The notes beneath the pieces were generated by a model. That model was not told where the DNA came from. It did not search any database and saw nothing but the letters and a program-made list of their open reading frames with translations. 48,037 nucleotides of DNA from an uncultured Collinsella sp. (GTDB lineage: Bacteria > Actinomycetota > Coriobacteriia > Coriobacteriales > Coriobacteriaceae): NCBI GenBank assembly GCA_900758885.1, contig CAAETD010000131.1:1-48037 (forward strand), read 5' to 3'. Below are positions 40,977 through 48,037 of the stretch, in pieces (the first letter of the stretch is position 1; each line of letters starts with the position of its first letter). A program made the translations under genes and the position numbers.

Positions 40977-41698
40977 GCGATGGCTTGGCGCTGAAGCTCG
41001 ATGAGCTCGGCGATACCCTTGTCGCCCAGGTCGAGCAGGGCGTTGAGGCGTTTGCGGTCAAAGGGCGCCTGCTCGCCGGTGCCCTGGAGCTCGATCATCT
41101 CGCCGGTGTCGGTGGCGACGAGGTTCATGTCGACCTCGGCGTGGCTGTCCTCGGAATAATCGAGGTCAAGCAGCGTATTGCCGTCGACAACGCCCATGGA
41201 GATGGCAGCCACCTGGCCGATAAGCGGGATGCGCTCGATCTTGCCCGCCTCGACCCACATGGCGAGGGCGTCGTGCAGCGCCACCCAGGCGCCGGTGATG
41301 CTCGCTGTACGCGTGCCGCCATCGGTCTGAATCACATCGCAGTCGACGGTGACGGTGTACTCGCCGAGCGCCTTCATGTTGACGACGGTACGCAGGCTGC
41401 GGCCAATGAGGCGCTCGATCTCCATGGAGCGACCCTTGCGGTTGGCGTGCTCGCGCTTGCAGCGCTTGCCGGTCGACGCCGGCAGCATGGCGTATTCCGC
41501 GGTCACCCAGCCGGCCTTAGCTCCCTTTCGCCAGCCCGGCACGCCCTCCTCGATAGTGGCGGCGCACAGCACGCGCGTGTCGCCGAACTCGGCCAAACAC
41601 GAGCCGTGGGCGTGCTTCATGACGCCACGGGTGAGCTTAACGGGGCGCAACTCGTTGGCGGCGCGACCGTTGGCGCGGTTGACCTGCATGTACTCCAT
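40973..41698 (-). CDS. rph: Ribonuclease PH
   Basis: Phosphorolytic exonuclease of 241 residues that trims tRNA 3' ends. NELRPVKLTRGVMKHAHGSC, EYAMLPASTGKRCKREHANR and SMEIERLIGRSLR are the phosphate- and RNA-binding segments; CDVIQTDGGTRTASITGAW is the catalytic motif. Length is typical. AAAGGA precedes the ATG. Lies between murI and rdgB, a widespread rph-rdgB neighbourhood. Confidence 0.96.
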   Translation of the reverse strand: MEYMQVNRANGRAANELRPVKLTRGVMKHAHGSCLAEFGDTRVLCAATIEEGVPGWRKGAKAGWVTAEYAMLPASTGKRCKREHANRKGRSMEIERLIGRSLRTVVNMKALGEYTVTVDCDVIQTDGGTRTASITGAWVALHDALAMWVEAGKIERIPLIGQVAAISMGVVDGNTLLDLDYSEDSHAEVDMNLVATDTGEMIELQGTGEQAPFDRKRLNALLDLGDKGIAELIELQRQAIA

Positions 41699-41752
41699 AG
41701 AAATTTCCTTTCGGCAAAAGATGTGGCGAAGGCTTTGGCGGCTGCCTTACAT

Positions 41753-42637
41753 CTATTTCAGCTCATCGATATCGATATGTTCGATGCTCTTGAGCGGCTG
41801 TCCAAAGATAAAGCTGCCCGCCACCGCAAACTCGGCAATGTTATCGGCCGTCGTGGCAAAACGATGCTGCGGCTCGGCGGCGTCGCCCGCCAGCTGCTCG
41901 CGGCGCGTGAGGATATCGGTCAGCTCGCGCGTGGTCTCCTCGGCGGAACTCACGACGCGCACCCCAGGCCCCAGCGCATGCCGGATAGGTCCCACCAACA
42001 GCGGAAAATGCGTACAGCCGAGCACCACGGTATCGATACCGTGGTCGCGCAGCGGCTCAACCGTGGCACCCACCAGCGCACGCACGGCAGGCGTATCGAA
42101 GATGTCCTCGTTCTCAAGCCACTGTTCCTGCAGATGTGCACCCGAGGCGAGCTCGTGTTCGACAACCTCGACAAAGCTCGAGGCAGGACAGCCGTATACA
42201 TCGACGCCGGCATCCAGATCCTGAATGGCGCGCGTGTAGGCGCCCGAGCGAATGGTGAGGTTGGTGGCGAGCACGCCCACGCGACGCGTACGCGTGCTGT
42301 TGATTGCTGCACGGGCACCCGGCGCAATCACACCGATCACGGGAACGTCGAGCACCTGCTGGGCCAGACGCAAGGCCGCAGCGGTCGCCGTGTTGCAGGC
42401 GATGACCATAATCTTGACGTCGTGCTTCGAAAGCCAACGACCCGCCTGCAACGCAAACGAGCGCACCTCATCCTCGGTGCGCGTGCCGTAGGGGCAGCGT
42501 TTGGTGTCGCCGAAGTAGTAGACGGACTCGTGCGGCAGCGCCGTCGCGATGGCGCGCGCAACCGTCAGACCGCCCAAACCAGAATCGAACACGCCAATCG
42601 GGCGCGTGTCGCCTGCCGGATTCTCGATATCGGACAT
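41753..42637 (-). CDS. murI: Glutamate racemase
   Basis: Protein of 294 residues that makes D-glutamate for peptidoglycan. IGVFDSGLGGLTVARAI carries the catalytic acid and phosphate-binding loop; ACNTATAAAL and LGCTHFPLL carry the two catalytic cysteines. It lies with rph and rdgB, the order seen in Bacillus (racE-rph-ysnA). The following 54 bases are non-coding. Confidence 0.95.
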   Translation of the reverse strand: MSDIENPAGDTRPIGVFDSGLGGLTVARAIATALPHESVYYFGDTKRCPYGTRTEDEVRSFALQAGRWLSKHDVKIMVIACNTATAAALRLAQQVLDVPVIGVIAPGARAAINSTRTRRVGVLATNLTIRSGAYTRAIQDLDAGVDVYGCPASSFVEVVEHELASGAHLQEQWLENEDIFDTPAVRALVGATVEPLRDHGIDTVVLGCTHFPLLVGPIRHALGPGVRVVSSAEETTRELTDILTRREQLAGDAAEPQHRFATTADNIAEFAVAGSFIFGQPLKSIEHIDIDELK

Positions 42638-42688
42638 TACCTCACCAGTCTCTCTCGAAAAGACATGTCCAAGTGCGGCGGCGGCGCG

Positions 42689-43600
42689 CTACGAACGCGC
42701 CGCGACCAGCAGCTCTGCCGTCGCCGCCCAACCGTCGACAATTTTGCCACGCGTAACGAAAGCGTTCTCGCAAGCAGCCAGGAACTCGGGCGCGCCGGCG
42801 CTCGTCAGGCCATTCTCGACCAGGCAGAACGTGCCCACGTGATCGGCCATGTAGAAGTCGGACTCGGAGTCGCCGAGCGCGAGCGTCTCCTCGCGCTCGA
42901 TCCCCAGGTGCTCGCAGAAGCGCGCAATGGCGACGCCTTTGTTGAGGCCCGCGGGGTTGATGTTGAATGCGCGACCGTCCTCGACGCGATCGAGCTCGAG
43001 CGTCGTCGGCTTGGACAGATGCGTCAGGTGACCGTTACAGGCCCACACCAGGCCGCAGCCGGCCTCGTCCAGGATGGCCTGGACCTCATTGTCGGGCACA
43101 TCGCCGCGCATGCCGACGGTGACCTCGCGGTACTTGTAGCCGGTCGACATGTCGTTGTGATACTCGATCTTGTGCGGCCAGCGGGCAAGGATCTTCTCGC
43201 ACACGCCGGTCTGCTCGATCACCTGGTGCGGAGTAAGGCCGCAGACGGGGTCGTAAGGCATGTCGCCGGTCAGATACTCCCAATCGTTGGCCTTGAGGTC
43301 GTACATAACCAGGCCGCCCATCTCACCAATGTAGGAGTTGAGGCCGAGCACGCGCGCGTCCTCGTGGATCATGGTACGGTTGCGGCCCGAGGTGGGAACC
43401 ACCTGAATGCCAGCACGAGCGAGCGCCACGACGGCCTCGACGAGTTTGGTCGAGGGGTTGCCGTCGTTGTCGCGCAGCACGCACGAGCCGGGTGCAAGCA
43501 TCGTGGCATCCAGGTCGGTAAAGACGTATTTGACCTTGGCCAAGCGCTCGCGCATCTCGCCCGAAAGCTCAGCGACGGTCGGCAGGGTATTGTGGGACAT
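42689..43600 (-). CDS. HAD-superfamily hydrolase, Cof/IIB type
   Basis: Phosphatase of 303 residues. Motif I FTDLDATML (nucleophile D), motif II PTSGRN, lysine in LNKGVAIARF and motif IV LALGDSESDFYMAD are all present; the C2-type cap lies between. Members act on sugar phosphates or cofactors; the substrate cannot be told. Start at 43600 (MSHNTLPT) after CGGAG; the ATG at 43642 lacks a site. Confidence 0.88.
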   Translation of the reverse strand: MSHNTLPTVAELSGEMRERLAKVKYVFTDLDATMLAPGSCVLRDNDGNPSTKLVEAVVALARAGIQVVPTSGRNRTMIHEDARVLGLNSYIGEMGGLVMYDLKANDWEYLTGDMPYDPVCGLTPHQVIEQTGVCEKILARWPHKIEYHNDMSTGYKYREVTVGMRGDVPDNEVQAILDEAGCGLVWACNGHLTHLSKPTTLELDRVEDGRAFNINPAGLNKGVAIARFCEHLGIEREETLALGDSESDFYMADHVGTFCLVENGLTSAGAPEFLAACENAFVTRGKIVDGWAATAELLVAARS

Positions 43601-43707
43601 GGTTACTCCGTTTACGTAGAAGGGTTTGGACTTGGACGGCATGTTTTGATTGAGGGAACACGCTTATGGCGACAGCGCACTCAGGGCGCCGCCGCCATCA
43701 TGGTTCA

Positions 43708-45270
43708 TTAGTCAAACTGGGTAACATCGATCAGGCGATTGGCCAGCGAAAGGTCGCTCTCGATGGGCACGAACTCGTCGCCCACGTGCATGAGCTCCTC
43801 GTCACCCTTTGCCAGCAGCAAGACAATGGTGGGAGCATCGGGGTTGACGTACTCCTCGCGCGCCGCCTTGAACGCCGCATGCACAGCGGCTTCGCGGTCG
43901 AGGATGATCTTGTTCGGCGTATCGTCGGGAACATGCTCGGCAAGCTCGCGACAGACCTTCATCGGGTCCTCGTGAGCTGGATCCTCGTTCGTAAAGATCA
44001 TCAGGTCGGAATACGGTGCGGCCTCGCGTGGCAATTGCTCGCGGCGCTCCTGCGCCTTGCCGCCGGCGGCGCCAAACAGCGCAATGACGGGGCTAGCGGG
44101 AAACGCGCGCTTGACCGACGAGAAAAGCGAACGGAACGAAAGCTGGTTGTGCGCATAGTCAACGACGCAGATCACGCGGCCGTCCTTCGACTCCACGACC
44201 TCCATGCGGCCCGGCACACGCAGTTTGGAGAGGCCCTTCTTGATAGCCTCGATACCGATGCCGATCTCGCGCGCAGCGGCGATAGCGACCAGCGCGTTTT
44301 CCACGTTAAAGTCGCCCGCGATACCCAGCAGGACCTTCTCCCCCGCCTCGGGCTCGTCGGCGCTCATGCCGTGCAAGTTGAACTCGATGTTAAAGCCGAG
44401 CATGCGGACATCGCTCGCCCACAGGCTTGCCTCGGGATGCTCGACGCCAACGGTCACCAAGCGCTCGGCCGTCGACGCTGCCTCTAGCACACGGTCAACC
44501 TCATCGGTGCCCAGATTCACCACGGCGGTCTTTGCCTGGTCAAAGATCCTGAGCTTGCTCTCAAAATAATCCTCAAACGTGGGGTGTTCGATCGGCGAGA
44601 TGTGGTCGCGGCCGATGTTGAGGAAGCACGCCACGTCAAACGGCAGATTCTCGACGCGTTGGTACTTGAGCGCCTGGCTCGAGACCTCCATGACCATGGA
44701 CTGGCGACCGGACGTGCGGCAGTTGGCGATATGGCGCCAAACCTCGGGGGCCTCGGGCGTGGTGTTGGTGCTCTCGTAGCACTCGATACCATCGTCGGTA
44801 CTCACCGAGCCGATCATGCCGCAGGACTCGCCCGCCGCCTTGATGATGGACTGGAGCATAAAAGCGGCCGTGGTCTTTCCCTTGGTGCCGGTGATGCCCA
44901 CGATCTTGACGTCGTGGTCGGGACGGTCGTAGACCTCCGGCGGCAACAGGGCCATGGCCGTGCGAACACTATCAACAACCAGCATCGCAGCACCGCTCTC
45001 CTGCGCCAGCGGCTCCAGAGACTCGACCAGCGACTCCTCGCACACAAATGCGACGGCGCCCGCATCGAGCGCCATGCTCAAAAACGCGGGCTTAAAGGCA
45101 GCACCTTTGCAAAAGAATACGTCACCTGCCGAGACCGCGCGCGAATCAAACGAGCAGCCGGTCACGGCGCGCTCGTCAACCTGCTCTGATGCGCGCAGCT
45201 CGCCGCACACATCGAGAAGCTTGGCAAGCGTATCGACCGTGGTCACGGTCGCGGAATCCGAATGGTGCAT
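43708..45270 (-). CDS. murE: UDP-N-acetylmuramyl-tripeptide synthetase (MurE family)
   Basis: Mur ligase of 520 residues that adds the third amino acid to UDP-MurNAc-dipeptide. SFDSRAVSAGDVFFC is the N-terminal UDP-binding segment, GITGTKGKTTAAFML the ATP loop, and STNTTPEAPEV plus MEVSSQALKYQRV the central motif. In the third-residue selectivity motif the DAP-type DNPR is replaced by EDPA (in TNEDPAHEDP), so the enzyme should not select meso-diaminopimelate; lysine or ornithine is more likely. Start ATG after AAAGGTG. Confidence 0.9.
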   Translation of the reverse strand: MHHSDSATVTTVDTLAKLLDVCGELRASEQVDERAVTGCSFDSRAVSAGDVFFCKGAAFKPAFLSMALDAGAVAFVCEESLVESLEPLAQESGAAMLVVDSVRTAMALLPPEVYDRPDHDVKIVGITGTKGKTTAAFMLQSIIKAAGESCGMIGSVSTDDGIECYESTNTTPEAPEVWRHIANCRTSGRQSMVMEVSSQALKYQRVENLPFDVACFLNIGRDHISPIEHPTFEDYFESKLRIFDQAKTAVVNLGTDEVDRVLEAASTAERLVTVGVEHPEASLWASDVRMLGFNIEFNLHGMSADEPEAGEKVLLGIAGDFNVENALVAIAAAREIGIGIEAIKKGLSKLRVPGRMEVVESKDGRVICVVDYAHNQLSFRSLFSSVKRAFPASPVIALFGAAGGKAQERREQLPREAAPYSDLMIFTNEDPAHEDPMKVCRELAEHVPDDTPNKIILDREAAVHAAFKAAREEYVNPDAPTIVLLLAKGDEELMHVGDEFVPIESDLSLANRLIDVTQFD

Positions 45271-45303
45271 CTTTCACCTTTCTCAGCCATTTGGCAGGGA
45301 CGG

Positions 45304-45332
45304 TTTTATAGTAACTGAAACGCACCCACGCA
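45304..45332 (-). promoter_or_regulatory. murE promoter
   Basis: On the minus strand TTGCGT (45332-45327), 17 bases, TATAAA (45309-45304). The -35 overlaps the T run of the asnB terminator. Confidence 0.65.
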
Positions 45333-45358
45333 AAAACGGCTCCCGGAGGAGCCGTTAC
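45331..45358 (-). terminator. asnB terminator
   Basis: AACGGCTCC and GGAGCCGTT around TCCG, followed by TTTTTG on the minus strand. Confidence 0.9.
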
Positions 45359-45381
45359 GCGCAGGCGTTCGTAAGCCGAGG

Positions 45382-47262
45382 CTAGGCAGCCTGAACAGCG
45401 GGCTGGTCCTCGTCGATAAAGAAGCGCTTGTACCACACCAGGAACACGAGCGGCGTATAGATCTTGCGCTGGAAATCGCCCTTGCCCGCAAAGTGCAGAT
45501 CGAGCAGGTGCATGAGCTCGTCGGTATCGAAGAACTCGCTTGCCCACGGCGCGGTGAAGTACTCCTTGACATAGTCGTACCACTTTTGCTCGCGCAGCCA
45601 GTAGACAATCGGCACCGGGAAGCCCACCTTGGGACGGGTGGCCCACTCATCGGGCAGCGACTTGTTGGCAGCGTGGCGGAGTACCTGCTTGTTGCCGTTC
45701 TCGTTGATGCGGTAGCGGTCGGGAATGTGCTCGGCGAACTCCATGACTTTGCGGTCCAGGAAGGGCACGCGCAGCTCCAGCGAGTGCGCCATGCACATCT
45801 TGTCGGCCTTGAGCAGAATGTCGCCCGGGAGCCACATGTTCATGTCCAGGTACTGCTTCTTGACCAGCTCGGGCTGACCCTTCACGCGTGCGTAGATGGG
45901 TGCAGCGAGCTCAAAGGCGCCGTCGCCGGTGTTGTACTCGGGCTTGAGCACGCCGTCGACCTCGCGCTCCGGCCATACCAGAGCCTGTCCCAGGAACGAC
46001 TTCTCGGGGATCTCGGCACCCTTGACCAGGAAGTTATGTCCCTTGAAGTACGGCATATGCAGCGCCAGGTTACCGAGCGCGCGACGGATGGGCAGCGGCA
46101 CCATCTTTTTGTACTTGCGCACCGGGACCGTGTCCTCGTAGTAGGCGTAGCCGCCAAAGAGCTCGTCGGCACCTTCGCCCGAAAGCACGACGGTGACGTC
46201 CTTGCGGGCCATCTCGGCCAAGAACCACAGCGGCACGGAAGACAAGTTGGACTGCGGCTCGTCCATGTGATACTGGATGTCCTCGAGCGCACCGAAGAAC
46301 TCGTCGGCGGTAATCATCTTGCGAACGTTCTCGACGCCGAGCTTATCGGAAAGCTCCTTGGCGTAGTTGGTCTCGTTGAAGTTCTTGTAGTCAAAGCCCA
46401 CCGAGAAGGTCTTGTCGGGCATGAGGCAAGCGGCGATGTAGCTGGAGTCGACGCCACCGGAGAGGAACGACGCGACCTTGACGTCGGCGATGCAATGGGC
46501 CTCGACGCTCTCGTGCACGACCTCGTCCAGCTCGTCGACGTACTCCTCGAACGGCTTCTCGACGGCAGAGTAATCGCAATCCCAGTAGCGCTCGATGTTC
46601 ATCTTGCCGGTCGGGATATCGACGGTAAAGTAGTGCGCCGGCGGCAGCTTGTAGACACCCTCGAAGAAGGTCTCCTCGGTTGCCGAATACTGCAGCGTCA
46701 TGTACGGACGCAGGGCCTTTTTGTTGACCGCCTTGTGGAAGTGCGGGTAGTCCAGGAAGCTCTTGATCTCGGAACCAAAGAGCACGCCCGGAGCGCCGTC
46801 GCCCGCATCGGCCATGGGATAGTAGTAAAGCGGCTTGATGCCAAAGATGTCACGGGCGCCAAAAAGCTTGTTCTTCTTTTTGTCCCAGATGACGAAGGCG
46901 TACATACCGCGCAGGCGATCGAGGACAGCCTCGCCCCACTCCTCGTAGCCGTGCAGGAGGCTCTCGGTGTCGGCGCCGCAATGGAACTTGTAGCCCTTGG
47001 CCTCGAGCTCGGAACGGAGTTCTTGGAAGTTGTAGATCTCACCGTTGAAGACAATGACGACGCTGCCGTCCTCATTGGCCATGGGCTGAGCGCCGGCCTC
47101 GGTCAGGTCGAGGATCGACAAGCGGCGGAAGCCGAGGGCAACGCGGCCGTCGATAAACTGACCGCCCATGTCGGGACCGCGATGGACGATGCGGTCCATC
47201 ATCTTGGTGAGCACCTCGGATTGGTTATCCGTCCCACCGACAAAACCGACAAAACCGCACAT
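45382..47262 (-). CDS. asnB: Asparagine synthase (glutamine-hydrolysing)
   Basis: Protein of 626 residues. After Met comes the nucleophile Cys2 (MCGFVGFVGG), then the glutaminase segments RIVHRGPDMGG and FNGEIYNFQELR. The synthetase domain has the PP-loop SFLSGGVDSSYIA and LSGEGADELFGGY. It forms asparagine from aspartate, ATP and glutamine. Monocistronic between terminators, with a TATACT -10 at 47314-47319 (minus). Confidence 0.96.
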   Translation of the reverse strand: MCGFVGFVGGTDNQSEVLTKMMDRIVHRGPDMGGQFIDGRVALGFRRLSILDLTEAGAQPMANEDGSVVIVFNGEIYNFQELRSELEAKGYKFHCGADTESLLHGYEEWGEAVLDRLRGMYAFVIWDKKKNKLFGARDIFGIKPLYYYPMADAGDGAPGVLFGSEIKSFLDYPHFHKAVNKKALRPYMTLQYSATEETFFEGVYKLPPAHYFTVDIPTGKMNIERYWDCDYSAVEKPFEEYVDELDEVVHESVEAHCIADVKVASFLSGGVDSSYIAACLMPDKTFSVGFDYKNFNETNYAKELSDKLGVENVRKMITADEFFGALEDIQYHMDEPQSNLSSVPLWFLAEMARKDVTVVLSGEGADELFGGYAYYEDTVPVRKYKKMVPLPIRRALGNLALHMPYFKGHNFLVKGAEIPEKSFLGQALVWPEREVDGVLKPEYNTGDGAFELAAPIYARVKGQPELVKKQYLDMNMWLPGDILLKADKMCMAHSLELRVPFLDRKVMEFAEHIPDRYRINENGNKQVLRHAANKSLPDEWATRPKVGFPVPIVYWLREQKWYDYVKEYFTAPWASEFFDTDELMHLLDLHFAGKGDFQRKIYTPLVFLVWYKRFFIDEDQPAVQAA

Positions 47263-47430
47263 ATACTATCCCCTCTGCTGTTGCTGGGCATCAAATCGAA
47301 TCAGTAGCTTTTGAGTATACCCGAGGGCGTAAAGAGGGGCGGAATGTTCAGGCAATCTCAACTGAATCAGCTCCGCTGCGACACGCGCCAGTTACCTTTA
47401 ATGGATATGAGATGAATGAGGCGATTGTTT

Positions 47431-47439
47431 TGCTATACT
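47431..47439 (+). promoter_or_regulatory. Extended -10 promoter of tRNA-Val
   Basis: TG-C-TATACT, 11 bases before the mature tRNA 5' end. Confidence 0.7.
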
Positions 47440-47449
47440 CTCTCCGCAC

Positions 47450-47525
47450 GGGCGATTGGCGCAACGGTTAGCGCAGGTGCTTTACACGCACAAGGCTGGG
47501 GGTTCGAATCCCTCATCGCCCACCA
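47450..47525 (+). tRNA. tRNA-Val (TAC anticodon)
   Basis: Acceptor GGGCGAT with ATCGCCC, discriminator A, encoded CCA. Anticodon loop TTTACAC; the outermost pair of the anticodon stem is a G-A mismatch. Confidence 0.95.
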
Positions 47526-47591
47526 CCGAATTGGAAACGGTCCTCGCAAGGGGACCGTTTTGTTTGCGCCCATTTCATGGGATTCGAACCC
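47508..47591 (+). repeat. tRNA-Val 3' end plus terminator, copy A
   Basis: Contains the last 18 bases of tRNA-Val, the terminator and a T-arm-like GGGATTCGAACCC. About 84 bases are repeated at 47692-47777. Confidence 0.85.
47533..47562 (+). terminator. tRNA-Val terminator
   Basis: AAACGGTCC and GGACCGTTT around a TCGCAAGG loop, then TGTTTG. Confidence 0.85.
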
Positions 47592-47691
47592 GCCAGGGTG
47601 CGGAGCTGAGGAAACGCGAAGCGTTTTCCAGCGCAGCACGCGAGGGCCGCAGGCCCGAAGCGGAAGCGGGCGGCGCCAGCCGCACGCGGAC

Positions 47692-47777
47692 ATCCCTCAT
47701 CGCCCACCACTGAATTGGAAACGGTCCTCGCAAGGGGACCGTTTTTTGTTTGGGCCCAGCGCATGGGATTCGAACCC
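47692..47777 (+). repeat. tRNA-Val 3' end plus terminator, copy B
   Basis: Near-identical to copy A but without the rest of the tRNA. Between the copies lie about 100 bases of GC-rich palindromes (AAACGCGAAGCGTTT, GGGCCGCAGGCCC). From 47778 to 48037 the sequence is AT-rich with no gene I can support. Confidence 0.85.
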
Positions 47778-48037
47778 TAAGGACCCCTTATTTCAAGGTC
47801 CGTGGCCAAAAAATGGCAAAAATGAGTACTGCTACTTTGTTTGCAGCATATAAAAAGACAGTATTTGCTTAAGTTACGCAACATATGTCCATTATAAGGA
47901 CTAACAGTTAGATCAAAATCGTGTATTCATCGCCATTTCGACGGTGGCGCGCGCAGACGTGGTGTAAGAGCGTCCTGAGGTCCGTCGCTGCAAGTCCCGA
48001 TGTTACTCCTTCTTGAGACCGCGCCTCTCGACTATCT

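Noticed and set aside
40781..43711. 976-codon open frame opposite rph, murI and the HAD gene
   Set aside because: It crosses several real minus-strand genes and their intergenic repeats, so it is an artefact.
47433..47853. Open frames with RDSNPQ/GFES-like peptides around tRNA-Val
   Set aside because: These are translations of tRNA T-arm and terminator repeats, a known source of false ORFs.

Overview
The window reads as chromosomal DNA of a high-GC Gram-positive anaerobe of the class Coriobacteriia, most likely Collinsella. Supporting this are strong GGAGG-type ribosome sites, high third-position GC, gene blocks of actinobacterial/Firmicute type (rpmG-tRNA-Trp-secE-nusG-rplK-rplA, disA-ispD-ispF-cysS-rlmB-yacP, veg-ispE), a non-DAP-like MurE and a giant 2-hydroxyacyl-CoA dehydratase activase-type protein. 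The genus is an inference from gene content and style; no 16S rRNA gene is present.

Layout. 1-5.5 kb (+): the end of an ABC transporter operon, an MscS channel, and a two-gene operon of a cytosolic BMP-like protein and a metallophosphoesterase. 5.6-10.9 kb (-): the translation/transcription block tRNA-Thr, tRNA-Tyr-Thr-Met-tuf, rpmG-tRNA-Trp-secE-nusG-rplK-rplA. An 800-base non-coding stretch (10.02-10.83 kb) carries two unusual sets of regularly arranged palindromes. 11.0-12.5 kb (+): a one-gene HTH plus HipA-like kinase module with its own large operator. 12.5-18.0 kb (-): yacP, rlmB, cysS, ispF, ispD, disA. 18.1-18.9 kb (+): mntP behind a yybP-ykoY manganese riboswitch. 18.9-20.8 kb (+): a classical hipBA module with three operator-like copies. 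20.9-33.3 kb (-): pepD, clpC, tetR with a 1479-residue activase, a DUF2798 membrane protein and a ThrE exporter. 33.5-35.0 kb: an IS110/IS1111-type insertion sequence with 14-bp inverted repeats and a candidate bridge RNA. 35.2-47.3 kb (-): lysS (with an extra C-terminal tRNA-binding domain), greA, tatA, tRNA-Pro, ispE, veg, dtd, rdgB, rph, murI, a HAD phosphatase, murE, asnB. 47.4-48.0 kb: tRNA-Val, a partial duplication of its 3' end, and an AT-rich tail.

Most genes are housekeeping: ribosome and elongation factors, tRNA charging and proofreading, isoprenoid synthesis by the MEP route (IspD, IspF, IspE in two separate places), wall precursor synthesis (MurI, MurE), c-di-AMP (DisA), proteolysis (ClpC, PepD) and nucleotide hygiene (RdgB, RNase PH). 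The novelty is in the non-coding and accessory parts: a family of terminator hairpins that share a GGGACAG loop but have unrelated stems, the 40-bp-periodic alternating motif array at 10.52-10.74 kb, the single-gene HipA-like module, the BMP/ParB-like fusion, and the IS element with its non-coding ends.
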